From Rhizobiaceae bacterium (lineage in GTDB: Bacteria > Pseudomonadota > Alphaproteobacteria > Rhizobiales > Rhizobiaceae), in NCBI GenBank assembly GCA_017644005.1, contig JAEPMJ010000001.1, positions 248,001 to 312,000 of the forward strand: a stretch of DNA of 64,000 bases, written 5' to 3'. The position numbers and the translations under genes are program-made. The notes below the pieces were generated by a model, which worked only from the letters and a program-made list of their open reading frames with translations, was not told where the DNA came from and made no database searches. Position 1 is the first letter of the stretch; the number at the start of each line of letters is the position of its first letter. Positions 1 to 8,943 of this stretch are shown here, piece by piece.

Positions 1-566
1 TGATGCGCGACATCGATATCCTGTCGCGAATGGCCGAAAAGGGGCTGGCCAAGGTGGCGCTCTCCGTCACCACGCTCGACCGCAAGCTGGCGCGAACGAT
101 GGAGCCGCGCGCCGCGACCCCACCCCGCCGGCTGGAAGCACTGCGGACGCTGTCTGAGGCCGGCATTCCCGTTTCTGTGATGATCGGGCCGGTTATTCCC
201 GGTCTCAACGACCAGGAAATCGAGCGCATCCTGGATTCGGCGCATGCAGCGGGCGCGCGGGAGGCCGGTTACATCCTGCTGCGTCTGCCGCTTGAAGTGA
301 GCCCGATCTTCAAGGAATGGCTGCTCAGGCACTACCCGGACCGCTACCGGCATGTGATTTCGCTGATCCGCTCCATGCGCGGCGGCAAGGACTACGATTC
401 GGAATGGGGCAAGCGAATGCGCGGCAGCGGTCCTTACGCCTGGCAGATCGGCCGGCGTTTCGAGATCGCGGCCAAGCGGCTCGGCCTCAACACCGACCGG
501 CGCAAGCTCAGAACCGACCTGTTCCGCGCGCCGGAGCCGGCAGGAAAGCAGCTGGCGCTGTTCTAG
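1..566 (+). CDS. Radical SAM protein, PA0069/SPL-like family, C-terminal part
   Basis: This is a partial gene: the reading frame is already open at the window edge and ends with TAG at 564-566. The visible 187 residues are the C-terminal half of a radical SAM protein of the PA0069/Rv2578c type, distantly related to spore photoproduct lyase. Typical family stretches are visible, such as [29 protein letters not shown] and [10 protein letters not shown]. The CxxxCxxC cluster motif must lie upstream of the window and cannot be checked. The family's reaction is not established. It is followed by rnhB on the same strand after 139 bases. Confidence 0.8.
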   Translation, partial: MRDIDILSRMAEKGLAKVALSVTTLDRKLARTMEPRAATPPRRLEALRTLSEAGIPVSVMIGPVIPGLNDQEIERILDSAHAAGAREAGYILLRLPLEVSPIFKEWLLRHYPDRYRHVISLIRSMRGGKDYDSEWGKRMRGSGPYAWQIGRRFEIAAKRLGLNTDRRKLRTDLFRAPEPAGKQLALF

Positions 567-705
567 AATATGCGGCCGCAAGGCCGCGACGATACCCGTT
601 CGGCGTTCCCCGATCCCCATGCCGACGGTGCCCTTCCCCGCCCTGCCCCCTCTCGGCCGGGAAGGACTTGCGGAGAATCGGAGCCGGTGCGAGCATCGCC
701 GCACA

Positions 706-1386
706 ATGGCTCGCCCGGCATCCGATTCTCCCCCCCTCTTCGCGCTTCCAGACAAGCCTGATTTCGCGATCGAGGCACGTGCCATCGCGCGCGGCAGCGT
801 GCCGGTCGCGGGAATGGACGAGGCAGGGCGCGGGCCGCTCGCCGGTCCGGTCGTCGCGGCAGCAGTGATCCTCGACCCGGAGCGCATTCCGGACGGCCTG
901 GACGATTCCAAACGCCTGACGGCGGCGACAAGAGCCGAGCTCTTCGATGTGATTTCAGAAACCGCGCTTGCCGTATCCGTCGCGTCGCTCTGCGCTTCGT
1001 CCATCGATACGACCGACATCCGCAAAGCCAGCCTCGAGGCGATGCGCAGGGCATGCGCAGGACTGACCTCGGTACCAGCACTCGGCCTGGCAGACGGACG
1101 CGACATACCGCCCGGCCTTGGGTTCGAATGCAATGCGATCGTGAAAGGCGACCGGATCTCGGTTTCGATCGCAGCTGCGTCGATCATCGCCAAGGTGACG
1201 CGCGACCGCATGATGACCAGACGCGGGCAACTCGATGGGCGCTACGGCTTCGAGCGGCATATGGGGTACGCGACCGAGGAACACCGTGACGCGATCGGCT
1301 CATTCGGCGCTGTGCCGCGCCTGCACCGCATGACGTTCGCGCCGCTCAGGCTGGAGCCGCACACCGCCGAACAGGCTGCCGAATGA
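706..1386 (+). CDS. rnhB: Ribonuclease HII
   Basis: Encodes a 226-residue RNase HII, which cuts the RNA strand of RNA-DNA hybrids and incises at misincorporated ribonucleotides. The N-terminal [14 protein letters not shown] block (residues 36-49) carries the first metal-binding Asp-Glu pair, DDSKRLT follows near residue 66, and LADGRD and AAASIIAKV are also family-typical. The ATG at 706 is preferred over an in-frame ATG at 619: the protein starting [10 protein letters not shown] matches the usual rhizobial length and N-terminus, whereas the upstream 29 residues look like translated leader. The gene converges on the F0 ATP-synthase operon. Confidence 0.95.
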   Translation: MARPASDSPPLFALPDKPDFAIEARAIARGSVPVAGMDEAGRGPLAGPVVAAAVILDPERIPDGLDDSKRLTAATRAELFDVISETALAVSVASLCASSIDTTDIRKASLEAMRRACAGLTSVPALGLADGRDIPPGLGFECNAIVKGDRISVSIAAASIIAKVTRDRMMTRRGQLDGRYGFERHMGYATEEHRDAIGSFGAVPRLHRMTFAPLRLEPHTAEQAAE

Positions 1387-1419
1387 AAAACGCCGCGCGG
1401 GCTGAGCCGGCGCGGCGTT
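1386..1419 (-). terminator. Rho-independent terminator of the F0 ATP-synthase operon
   Basis: A perfect 10-bp inverted repeat (AACGCCGCGC at 1389-1398 and GCGCGGCGTT at 1410-1419) lies between the stop codons of rnhB and atpF. Read on the minus strand, the stem is followed by a run of five T. It therefore fits an intrinsic terminator for the leftward atp operon. Confidence 0.85.
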
Positions 1420-1443
1420 AATCTGAGGTAGAACCCGGTCCGC

Positions 1444-1935
1444 CTAGTTGAGGCGGGAACGCACATCCTTGAGCGCCGACTTGAACAGCTCGCCGCGTAC
1501 TTTCGCGTCAACCTTGCTGGCAAGCAGATCACCGGCAGCTGCAACGGCGACGTCGACTGCGCGTGCGCGTACTTCATTGACAGCGTCGCGTTCAGCCTGG
1601 GCGATCTTGTGCTCGGCCATCGCCGTACGGCGGGTGACGTATTCCTGCGTTTTCTGCTTTGCCTCATCCAGAAGCAGGCTGGCGTCGCGCTTGGCGGCTG
1701 CAACGATGTCGCTTGCCTCCTGCTCCGCCTCCTTGCGCTTGCGCTGGTATTCAGCAAGCAGCTGCTGAGCTTCCTCACGCAGCTTGCGTGCTTCATCGAG
1801 CTCATCGCGGATGCGATCTGCCCGGTCGTCCAACGACTTGAATACGGTCGCCGGCACTTTCAGGTAGACAACGATGCCGAGGAAGATGATGAGCGCGACC
1901 AGCGTCCATACAGTGGCGAGTGATGTAGCGTCCAT
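1444..1935 (-). CDS. atpF: F0F1 ATP synthase subunit b
   Basis: A 163-residue subunit b: one N-terminal membrane helix (about residues 7-27), then a long charged alpha-helical stretch rich in Glu, Lys, Arg and Ala, the peripheral-stalk coiled coil linking F0 to F1. It is the last gene of the leftward atpI-atpB-atpE-b'-b operon, 12 bases after b'. Having two diverged b-type genes side by side is normal for alphaproteobacteria and other photosynthetic-lineage bacteria, where b and b' form a heterodimeric stalk. The F1 genes are not in this window, as expected for the split operons of this group. Confidence 0.95.
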   Translation of the reverse strand: MDATSLATVWTLVALIIFLGIVVYLKVPATVFKSLDDRADRIRDELDEARKLREEAQQLLAEYQRKRKEAEQEASDIVAAAKRDASLLLDEAKQKTQEYVTRRTAMAEHKIAQAERDAVNEVRARAVDVAVAAAGDLLASKVDAKVRGELFKSALKDVRSRLN

Positions 1936-1947
1936 GTCGGCCAGCCC

Positions 1948-2541
1948 CTAGTTGCGTGCCCGGGAGACCGCAGCCTGAATTTCGGCTTTGGTCGTCTTGC
2001 CGCCGGTCAGCGCTTCGATGATGGTTGAGGCAGTGTCCTCGGCAATAGTGCCGATTTCGCTCATTGCCGCATCCTTGATCTTCTCGATCTGGGCAGCCGA
2101 ACCTTCGAGCTTGCTTTCAAGCTCCGCCTCGGCAGCCTTGCGCTCCGCTTCGGCTTCGGCCTTGGCATTGTCGCGCGCCTGCTGGCCGATTTCGTTGGCC
2201 TTGGACTTGGCATCCGCCAGTTCCTGCTCGTAGGCGGCAATGGCTTCGTCGGCTTCGTCACGCATACGGGCAGCCTGATCGAGATCCTGAGCGATGCGAT
2301 CGCTGCGGGTCTCGAAGATCGCTCCGATGCGCGGCAAAACGACTTTCTGCAGGAACAGGTAGAAGAGGCCGAATGTAATCGCCAGCCATAACAGCTGCGA
2401 CGGGAATGTCGAAGAATCGAAGGGCGGAAACGATGCCTGCGCAGCTCCGCCGTGCGGTACTTCAGTACCGGCGGTGTGCGCGTCACCCTCTGTGGAGGCG
2501 TGTCCTCCGGTTTCCTCAGCGTAAGCCTTGGCCACGAACAT
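1948..2541 (-). CDS. atpF2: F0F1 ATP synthase subunit b'
   Basis: A second stalk subunit of 197 residues. It has a soluble N-terminal extension of about 50 residues, a membrane helix (LLWLAITFGLFYLFLQKVVL), then a long coiled coil rich in Ala, Glu, Lys and Asp. The N-terminal extension and weak similarity to the neighbouring b identify it as b' (also named AtpG or AtpX in some annotations). The ATG at 2541 is chosen because an AGGAAG ribosome-binding site sits 6 bases upstream. An in-frame ATG at 2559 has no comparable site. It lies between atpE and atpF. Confidence 0.93.
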   Translation of the reverse strand: MFVAKAYAEETGGHASTEGDAHTAGTEVPHGGAAQASFPPFDSSTFPSQLLWLAITFGLFYLFLQKVVLPRIGAIFETRSDRIAQDLDQAARMRDEADEAIAAYEQELADAKSKANEIGQQARDNAKAEAEAERKAAEAELESKLEGSAAQIEKIKDAAMSEIGTIAEDTASTIIEALTGGKTTKAEIQAAVSRARN

Positions 2542-2642
2542 CTGTTCTTCCTGTCTCATTCACGGAAAGCAGCGGTAGCCACGTTCCGAATTGGTTTCAG
2601 CCTGCCGCACCAGGCGGCAGGCTCGAACCGGTTCCGCCTGTA

Positions 2643-2870
2643 TTAGACGGCGAAGAGAAGCAGAAGCGCGATGAGCAGGGCGAAGATGCCCAGCGCCTCG
2701 GTCACGGCGAAGCCGAAGATCAGGCGGCCGAACTGACCGTCTGCAGCCGAGGGGTTGCGCAGAGCGCCCTGGAGGAACTGTCCGAAGAGGTTACCAACAC
2801 CGATGCCTGCGGCACCGGTGCCGATTGCTGCGAGGCCAGCGCCGATCAGCTTTGCTGCTTCCGCTTCCAT
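2643..2870 (-). CDS. atpE: F0F1 ATP synthase subunit c
   Basis: The 75-residue proteolipid that forms the rotor ring. Two membrane hairpin helices are visible. The N-terminal helix carries the packed glycine motif [11 protein letters not shown], a polar RNPSAADGQ loop follows, and the second helix carries the ion-binding carboxylate Glu58 (FAVTEALGI). The residues around Glu58 are hydrophobic, consistent with proton coupling. The 74-base gap from atpB and the 100-base gap to b' are larger than elsewhere in the operon, which may reflect the higher expression this multi-copy subunit needs. Confidence 0.97.
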   Translation of the reverse strand: MEAEAAKLIGAGLAAIGTGAAGIGVGNLFGQFLQGALRNPSAADGQFGRLIFGFAVTEALGIFALLIALLLLFAV

Positions 2871-2944
2871 TTTGAACTCCTTGTTGATCTGTCGAAATCT
2901 GCGGATTGTTTTGTGGCGGCAAGCCGCCGGTGAACTTTACCGGG

Positions 2945-3709
2945 TCAGTGTCCCGGGTGAATTGCGTCGTTGATGTAGATGCAGGTCAGCATCGCGAAGA
3001 CGTAGGCCTGCAGGAAGGCGATCAGGAACTCGAGCGCCGTAAGACCGACAGCCATGCCGAGTGGAAGGATTGCCCCGACGAAACCGACCGCGCCCATGGA
3101 GGTGAGCGAGACGACGAAGCCAGAAAACACCTTCAAGGTGATGTGGCCGGCAAGCATGTTGGCGAATAGACGCACGGAGTGCGATATCGGCCGAGTCAGG
3201 AACGAGATCACCTCGATCGCCACCACCAGCGGCAGCAGCACAACCGGGATGCCGCTCGGCACGAAGAGCTTGAAAAAGCCCAGGCCATTGCGCCACAGGC
3301 CGGCAATCAGGACCATGAGGAAAACCACGATGGCCAGCGCCGCCGTTACAATGAGATGGCTGGTGACCGTGATGAAATAAGGGAACATGCCCAGCAGGTT
3401 CGCCACCAGAATGAACATGAAGAGCGTAAACACGAACGGAAAGAACTTCATGCCCTGGCTGCCGGCAGAGTCGCGCAGCATGGAGGCTATGAACTCATAG
3501 AGAATTTCGGAGATCGACTGCGCCCGTCCCGGCACGATGCCGCGCGAGGACGTCGCAAGGAACAGAAAGCCGCCTGCCAGTACAACCGAAATGACCATCA
3601 GCAGCGACGAGTTGGTGAACGAGATATCGTACCCGCCAACCTCGATCGGAATCAGCGTGTTGATATGAAACTGATGGATCGGATCAACCTTGGTAGGATC
3701 GCCAGCCAA
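2945..3709 (-). CDS. atpB: F0F1 ATP synthase subunit a
   Basis: The 254-residue membrane stator that forms the proton half-channels. Five to six hydrophobic segments are visible. The essential arginine is Arg180 in [14 protein letters not shown], equivalent to E. coli Arg210 by motif. The start is probably a TTG at 3709 (protein [16 protein letters not shown]), preceded by GAGG. No upstream ATG fits, and the PIHQFHI motif expected near the N-terminus is correctly placed. It is the second gene of the F0 operon, following atpI. Confidence 0.96.
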   Translation of the reverse strand: MAGDPTKVDPIHQFHINTLIPIEVGGYDISFTNSSLLMVISVVLAGGFLFLATSSRGIVPGRAQSISEILYEFIASMLRDSAGSQGMKFFPFVFTLFMFILVANLLGMFPYFITVTSHLIVTAALAIVVFLMVLIAGLWRNGLGFFKLFVPSGIPVVLLPLVVAIEVISFLTRPISHSVRLFANMLAGHITLKVFSGFVVSLTSMGAVGFVGAILPLGMAVGLTALEFLIAFLQAYVFAMLTCIYINDAIHPGH

Positions 3710-3747
3710 TTTCCAACCTCGTTTTCGTCGCCTGTGCGCTTGAGCGC

Positions 3748-4263
3748 CTATTCCTGTTTACCGGACGAGCCATCCCCGTCCGCTGATTTTGTGCCGGGTT
3801 CGGCAACCAGACCTGCCGACCGAAGGACATTGAGCACACCGGCGCAGAACCCCAGAAGGAAGAAGATGATCAGTCCCCAGGGCGATGTGCCCGCAAGCCG
3901 ATCGATCAGCCAGCCAATTCCAGTACCGACAAGAATGCCTGCAATGAATTCGCTGGAGAGACGCAACGCAACCGCATAACCGGCCGCCGACCCCTTCCTG
4001 CCTTCCTGCTCGTCCGCCTGCTTCTGCGGCCGCCTTTCGGCGAGCGCTTCATCGAGCCTGCGGCGCCGTCGCTCAAACTCCTCGTCGTTCACTGGTCGAA
4101 GGCCCACCAAAACCGGGATTTTGCCTTGTTTGACTTCGACGGCCCGTTCGACGACCCGCGAATTCCTGCCCCGGTCAAGCGAAACCGCCTGCTTCCCTGC
4201 GAAATCGCGCGCAACATAGTTTGTAGGCCCTACCCAGTCAAGCTGAGGCGAGGTTCGGCCCAT
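3748..4263 (-). CDS. atpI: ATP synthase protein I (AtpI), possibly with an over-long N-terminus
   Basis: AtpI is a small membrane protein usually leading the F0 operon and thought to help c-ring assembly or Mg2+ supply. The core is two hydrophobic helices ([20 protein letters not shown] and [19 protein letters not shown]) after a charged [15 protein letters not shown] segment. From the ATG at 4263 the protein is 171 residues, with about 60 unfamiliar residues before the charged segment. A GTG inside the frame (VNDEEFE, near 4092) would give the usual shorter AtpI. The sequence does not settle the start. An AT-rich stretch at 4264-4300 is a plausible promoter. Confidence 0.85.
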   Translation of the reverse strand: MGRTSPQLDWVGPTNYVARDFAGKQAVSLDRGRNSRVVERAVEVKQGKIPVLVGLRPVNDEEFERRRRRLDEALAERRPQKQADEQEGRKGSAAGYAVALRLSSEFIAGILVGTGIGWLIDRLAGTSPWGLIIFFLLGFCAGVLNVLRSAGLVAEPGTKSADGDGSSGKQE

Positions 4264-4324
4264 GCGCCAAAAATATAAATATTATCAATACGTTATTGCG
4301 GTGCGACAATGCGCCCGTGCGAGA

Positions 4325-4345
4325 AGGGGAGCGACTCGCTCCCCT
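4325..4345 (-). terminator. GC-rich stem-loop between the SleB-type gene and atpI
   Basis: A perfect 9-bp inverted repeat (AGGGGAGCG, loop ACT, CGCTCCCCT) starts 28 bases beyond the stop of the cell-wall hydrolase gene. It has no clear T-run on either strand, so it may be a weak or factor-assisted terminator separating the der operon from the atp operon. Confidence 0.5.
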
Positions 4346-4372
4346 CGGCCCGCGACTCCCTGAATCTGCCGC

Positions 4373-5551
4373 TCAGTTCCAGCCGCCACCATAGGTGCGG
4401 TAGAAGACGTGCAGGCCGATTTTCTTCATCTTCTCCATCGCACGGGACCAGCGCGGGTTCACATAGGTCGCGTGATAGTGTGTCGCGGAGCCGACTTCGG
4501 TCAGAAACACCTTGCCAGACGACACGGCCAGCGCAACCTCGTGGGCTACTTCATAGTGCTGACGGCTGGCGATTCGGTCTCGGATGCCGTCGCAGGCAAA
4601 CGAGAACTGGCAGCGGTTGCGCCAGGTGCGGTTCTGATAAACGACACCGCAGATGGTGTTGGGATAGGTGGGGTTGCGAACGCGGTTGAGAATGACCTGC
4701 GCTACCGCCGCCTGTCCCTTCACGCTTTCGCCACGGGCCTCGAAATAGATGCCTTCGGCCAGGCACCGCTGTTCGGCATCGGAAAAGACAGAAGCCGGCA
4801 GCGGCCGGCTCATCCATTCATGGTCGTTCTTGCCGAGCGGCGGAATGAACCGCCCCCCATTGGGGTCCTCGTCCTGCAAGATACTTGCAAATGGTGACGC
4901 TTCGGCAAAATCAGGCTGAGGCGGCGCATAGGCCGTCGCCAGAATGTCGGGCTTGTCGTTGTTGACCAGCGAAGCAAGGTAGACCGGCACATCGGGCGAT
5001 ACCCGTTTGTCCTGTTTGACGTAGAAGGTGCCGGCGATCTGCAACTCCTTGCCCTTGATGTCCGGCTGGACGAATGCCATCGCCGGCGCATCCCTGGCCG
5101 TGTCTCCCAGCATCGAGGTTCGCTGCAGAACCGAACCGGCGTTGAAGGCCTTGGGCGGAGCGACTGGCGTGATGTTGACCAGCCGGCCACGTTTTTCACC
5201 CCGGTTGATGCGCACCTCATCGGGCGTCTCGGCAGGCGCGCTCGCCTTAGTGCGGAAAGCAACCTCGCCAATGCCGGGCGCCTTGAGGCCGGCACCAGAA
5301 ATCGATCCCGTGGTCAGATTATCAACAAACGGAATTTCCGCGCTGTGCACGGACCCAGCGACCGAGCGCTCCACCACAGCGCTCCAGCGCTGAGCCGGCG
5401 AATCGGTTCCAGCGACCATGCTGGAAACATCCTGCATCGCGAGCCCGGTGGGAAACCCGACCCAGATGCCAAGTCCGAGAATAAAGGGGGCAAGAAACGA
5501 ACGCTCAACCCGCGGCGCAGAATACTGCCGCATCACTCCACGTCGACGCAC
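4373..5551 (-). CDS. SleB-type cell wall hydrolase, membrane-anchored or secreted
   Basis: A 392-residue protein with an N-terminal hydrophobic helix (about residues 18-38), a 220-residue Pro/Ala-rich linker of no recognised fold, and a C-terminal Hydrolase_2/SleB domain from about residue 263. The domain shows the family block CLAEGIYFEARGES, whose Glu is the expected catalytic residue, followed by AVAQVILNRV and ATHYHATYVNPRW. SleB-like enzymes are peptidoglycan lytic transglycosylases or glucosaminidases. In non-spore-formers they are assumed to remodel the wall. The GTG at 5551 has a GGAGAG ribosome-binding site 6 bases upstream and is preferred over the ATG at 5533. It lies downstream of der. 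Confidence 0.88.
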   Translation of the reverse strand: MRRRGVMRQYSAPRVERSFLAPFILGLGIWVGFPTGLAMQDVSSMVAGTDSPAQRWSAVVERSVAGSVHSAEIPFVDNLTTGSISGAGLKAPGIGEVAFRTKASAPAETPDEVRINRGEKRGRLVNITPVAPPKAFNAGSVLQRTSMLGDTARDAPAMAFVQPDIKGKELQIAGTFYVKQDKRVSPDVPVYLASLVNNDKPDILATAYAPPQPDFAEASPFASILQDEDPNGGRFIPPLGKNDHEWMSRPLPASVFSDAEQRCLAEGIYFEARGESVKGQAAVAQVILNRVRNPTYPNTICGVVYQNRTWRNRCQFSFACDGIRDRIASRQHYEVAHEVALAVSSGKVFLTEVGSATHYHATYVNPRWSRAMEKMKKIGLHVFYRTYGGGWN

Positions 5552-5651
5552 GAACCACTCTCCAACGCAACGTCACACCCAACTGCGGAGAGAATGATCG
5601 ATTAACCTTGATCAGAAGTTAAAGCGGTCCAGAATGCCGACCGGCGGGGAT

Positions 5652-7070
5652 TCAGCGGCGCTTTGCACGACCCGCATACGGGTTGTCGGAAGTGCGGAGC
5701 GCAACGCGAATAGGAACGCCGGGCATATCAAAGGTGTCGCGCAACCCGTTCACGAGATAACGCACATAGGCGGCGGGCATCGCCTCCGGCCTGGAACAGG
5801 AGATGACGAAGCCGGGGGGGCGGGTCTTCACCTGGGTCATGTATTTGACCTTGAGCCTGCGTCCGGCAACGGCGGGCGGCGGATGAGCCGCCACGGCGCG
5901 TTCAAGCCAGCGGTTGAGCCTGCCCGTCGATATCCGGGTGTTCCAGATTTCGTGCGTGGACAAAACGGCCTGCATGAGCTTGTCGAGCCCGCGCCCGGTT
6001 TCAGCCGACACCGTCACAGCGCGGATACCACGTATCTGCGGCAACAGCCGAGTGGTCTTTTCGCGCAGTTCGGCCAGAAGCTCCTGCGGTTCGTCAATCA
6101 GGTCCCATTTGTTGAACGCGATGACAGGCGCCCTGCCCTCGCGCACGATCAGATCGGCGATCTGCAGATCCTGTTTTTCGAACGGTATCGTGGCATCCAG
6201 CAGAACGATCACCACCTCTGCGAAGCGAACAGCCCGCAAACCATCGGCCACCGAGAGTTTTTCCAGCTTCTCCTGCACTTTGGCCTTGCGCCGCATGCCG
6301 GCCGTGTCAAACAGCTTTACGGGTCGGCCGCGCCAGTCCCATTCCACGGAGATGGAATCGCGCGTGATGCCGGCCTCTGGCCCGGTCAGCAGACGCTCTT
6401 CACCAATCAGCGCATTGATCAATGTCGATTTGCCGGCATTCGGACGTCCGACGATGGCAATCCGCAGCGGACGCGTAGGATCGTAGGCCGGCTGAACTTC
6501 GGCGTCTGGATCCTCGATGTCTTCGCCGATCAGCTCGACCTCAGGCACGGCGGCAACCGGTTCGCGATCAAGAGCGGCTGGAAATGCCGCCACTAACGCA
6601 TCACGCAGTTCGTTCATGCCAATGCCATGTTCGGCAGAAATCACGATCGGTTCGCCCAGCCCGAGTTCCCACGCCTCGGCGGCGCCTGCCACAGCATTCC
6701 TGGCCTCAGCCTTGTTGGCAGCCAGAACAACCGGCTTGCCGGCACTGCGCACCTGGTCGGCAAAGGTGCGGTCGTCCGGCAACAGGCCGGTGCGCGCATC
6801 GACCATGAAGAGAACGACATCGGCCTCCGCGATTGCGGTCTCGGTCTGCTGGCGCATACGCGCTGCCAGCGTTTCAGGGGCGGCGGTTTCCAGCCCGGCT
6901 GTGTCGATCACCTCGAAGCGCAGATCAAGCAATCTGGCAGAGTGACTGCGGCGGTCGCGCGTAACGCCCGGCGTGTCGTCGACCAGCGCCAACCGGCTGC
7001 CGGCCAGGCGGTTGAACAATGTCGACTTTCCGACATTGGGCCGACCGATGATTGCGAGCCTGAAGCTCAT
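5652..7070 (-). CDS. der: Ribosome biogenesis GTPase Der (EngA)
   Basis: A 472-residue tandem GTPase needed for 50S subunit assembly. Two complete G domains are visible. The first has its P-loop GRPNVGKST at residues 9-17, G3 DTAGLE and G4 NKAEA. The second has its P-loop GRPNAGKST at 208-216, DTAGMRR and NKWD. A KH-like C-terminal domain follows. An acidic linker (about residues 176-196) joins the two G domains. Length and motif order match the family. It follows the TPR gene by 26 bases, probably in one operon. Confidence 0.97.
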   Translation of the reverse strand: MSFRLAIIGRPNVGKSTLFNRLAGSRLALVDDTPGVTRDRRSHSARLLDLRFEVIDTAGLETAAPETLAARMRQQTETAIAEADVVLFMVDARTGLLPDDRTFADQVRSAGKPVVLAANKAEARNAVAGAAEAWELGLGEPIVISAEHGIGMNELRDALVAAFPAALDREPVAAVPEVELIGEDIEDPDAEVQPAYDPTRPLRIAIVGRPNAGKSTLINALIGEERLLTGPEAGITRDSISVEWDWRGRPVKLFDTAGMRRKAKVQEKLEKLSVADGLRAVRFAEVVIVLLDATIPFEKQDLQIADLIVREGRAPVIAFNKWDLIDEPQELLAELREKTTRLLPQIRGIRAVTVSAETGRGLDKLMQAVLSTHEIWNTRISTGRLNRWLERAVAAHPPPAVAGRRLKVKYMTQVKTRPPGFVISCSRPEAMPAAYVRYLVNGLRDTFDMPGVPIRVALRTSDNPYAGRAKRR

Positions 7071-7096
7071 GAGCGTTCTTTCAAGCCTGAAGGCGC

Positions 7097-7762
7097 CTAG
7101 GATGCGGCACCTGAGCCTCGCAAAAGCTCGACCATGACAGTCGCCCGCTGGCGCGCGTTGCGCGGCGCGCTTTCGTCATCAGTAATCTGTTCAAACAACG
7201 CGAGCGCATCAGCGGCACGTCCCTCGCGCCAGGCCGAAAGGGCAAGCGCCTCGCGCGCGGCGTGGCGCAGGCTGGCGGAATCGGCCGTCAGCACCTCAAC
7301 ACGCGCTGCAACGTCGTCATAGGAGCCGCTGTCGACCAGCACGTAACCGGCCCGCAGACGCGCCATGTCGCGAATGGAAGCGGGAACCGAACCGTCGGCA
7401 GCAACGGCATCGAACTCGGCAACCGCTGCATCTGCTTCGCCGCGTTCGGCCAAAACGGCTGCCGTCCGCAATTTGGCGAGAACGGGGTATGCGCCATACC
7501 CATCGGCCTGCAGGGCTTCAAATGCCGCCTGCGCCTCATCGAGCCGCCCGTCGCTGGCCAGCTCCAGCGCAGCCGAAAAGCGATCGCCGGACGCGTTGGC
7601 GCGCGACTGCGTCCAGTAGTCATAGCCTACCCAGCCGGCTGTCGCGGCAACGACCAGGACAACCGCTCCGATGAGAGCGGGTCCATAGCGACGCCACAGC
7701 GCCTTCGCCTGATCCTGGCGAAGCTCTTCATTGACTTCGCGGATGAAACTGTCGTCGGACAT
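7097..7762 (-). CDS. Membrane-anchored tetratricopeptide-repeat protein (YfgM/TPR_21 type)
   Basis: A 221-residue protein with a short cytosolic N-terminus, one membrane helix (about residues 27-49) and a periplasmic Ala-rich helical domain with degenerate TPR repeats. Its size, topology and position immediately upstream of der match YfgM, an ancillary SecYEG/periplasmic chaperone-network protein in enterobacteria. Its role in alphaproteobacteria is inferred only. The ATG at 7762 has an AAAGGTG site upstream and is preferred over a TTG one codon earlier. Confidence 0.85.
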   Translation of the reverse strand: MSDDSFIREVNEELRQDQAKALWRRYGPALIGAVVLVVAATAGWVGYDYWTQSRANASGDRFSAALELASDGRLDEAQAAFEALQADGYGAYPVLAKLRTAAVLAERGEADAAVAEFDAVAADGSVPASIRDMARLRAGYVLVDSGSYDDVAARVEVLTADSASLRHAAREALALSAWREGRAADALALFEQITDDESAPRNARQRATVMVELLRGSGAAS

Positions 7763-7932
7763 CAAAACACCTTTGCGGAAAACGGGCTATCGCCGTTGTC
7801 CCTTCATTGCGGCAGCCTTTTAGCGGTTTTTCGCCGGCATGGAAGGCCCGCGATCAAAACATCTCTTCGCGCCAACGAACACGGGCTCGGCCGGTACCGC
7901 AAGTCCGCCACATTCGAATGCCTAATGGCGAC

Positions 7933-8940
7933 ATGTTTCGGTTCCGGTTCAAGTGCGTTCTGAGGGGTGCCGTGTGTACCGTTCTCGCGGCGATGCCTTA
8001 TACAGGACATGCTGCGGAACGCCCGGTCCAGTTTGTTGTAATCTCGTTCGATGGGGCGCGCGAGATCGAACAATGGAACCGCAGCCGAAAACTGGCTCGC
8101 GAGGCGGGCGCCAATTTCACCTATTTCCTCTCATGCACCAACCTGATCGCGGCTGAAAACAAACTCGACTACGCCCCGCCGGGTCACAAACGCGGTGCGT
8201 CGAATATTGGGTTTGCCGAATCGCGCGAGGATGTTGCGAACCGTCTGCGCCAAATCTGGACGGCCCGCCTCGAAGGCCATGAAATTGCAAATCATGGCTG
8301 CGGCCACTTCGACGGCGGCGGCTGGAGTGCAGACCAGTGGAAGGCAGAATTCGACGCCTTCACAACCATTGTGCGCGACGCATGGACTGCAAACGACATA
8401 CCCTTCGCGCCCGCCGGCTGGGTGGATTTCGTCGAGACCGAAATCACCGGCTTCCGCGCGCCCTATCTGTCCGTCGGGAGCGCGCTTCAGCCGGCTCTCG
8501 TGGAAGCCGGGTTCACATATGACGCAAGCACCGTTTCACGCGACCCGCGGCAGCCGACGGGCGGCCGGCTGGTTGGTTTCTCCCTGCCTATGATCCCGGA
8601 AGGTCCGAAAGCGCGGCGCATTCTGGCCATGGACTACAATCTCTACGTTCGTCACTCGGCGGCGATGGAACAACCAGGCAAATCGGCGGAATTCGAGGAA
8701 CGCGCCTATCAGGCATTCAGCGCCGCATTCGAGCGTCAGTATCGCGGCGACCGTGTGCCGCTGCAGCTCGGCTTTCACTTCCGGCTGATGAATGACGGCG
8801 CTTACTGGCGCGCGCTTGAGCGCTTCGCAACCGAAGCCTGCTGGTTGCCCGAGGTACGATGCGTTTCCTACCGCGATCTGCTTCGGCGACAGAGTGTTGC
8901 GGAGCTCACCGAGGCCGGCGCGCAGCCCGTCACCGACTAG
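7933..8940 (+). CDS. Secreted polysaccharide deacetylase-like (NodB-fold) protein
   Basis: About 335 residues. The N-terminus MFRFRFKCVLRGAVCTVLAA is a clear signal peptide with cleavage likely after GHAA, so the protein is periplasmic or exported. The NodB-like fold is indicated by VVISFDGA (residues 35-42), HEIANHGCGHFDG (116-128) and GFRAPYLSVG. In active NodB-type enzymes the first motif is normally FDDG with two Asp. Here it is FDGA, so one Asp (normally a metal ligand) is missing, although the HxxxH pair (His121, His125) is present. An ATG at 7918 is an alternative start. It lies tail-to-tail with sbmA, 3 bases apart. Confidence 0.8.
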   Translation: MFRFRFKCVLRGAVCTVLAAMPYTGHAAERPVQFVVISFDGAREIEQWNRSRKLAREAGANFTYFLSCTNLIAAENKLDYAPPGHKRGASNIGFAESREDVANRLRQIWTARLEGHEIANHGCGHFDGGGWSADQWKAEFDAFTTIVRDAWTANDIPFAPAGWVDFVETEITGFRAPYLSVGSALQPALVEAGFTYDASTVSRDPRQPTGGRLVGFSLPMIPEGPKARRILAMDYNLYVRHSAAMEQPGKSAEFEERAYQAFSAAFERQYRGDRVPLQLGFHFRLMNDGAYWRALERFATEACWLPEVRCVSYRDLLRRQSVAELTEAGAQPVTD

Positions 8941-8943
8941 GCG

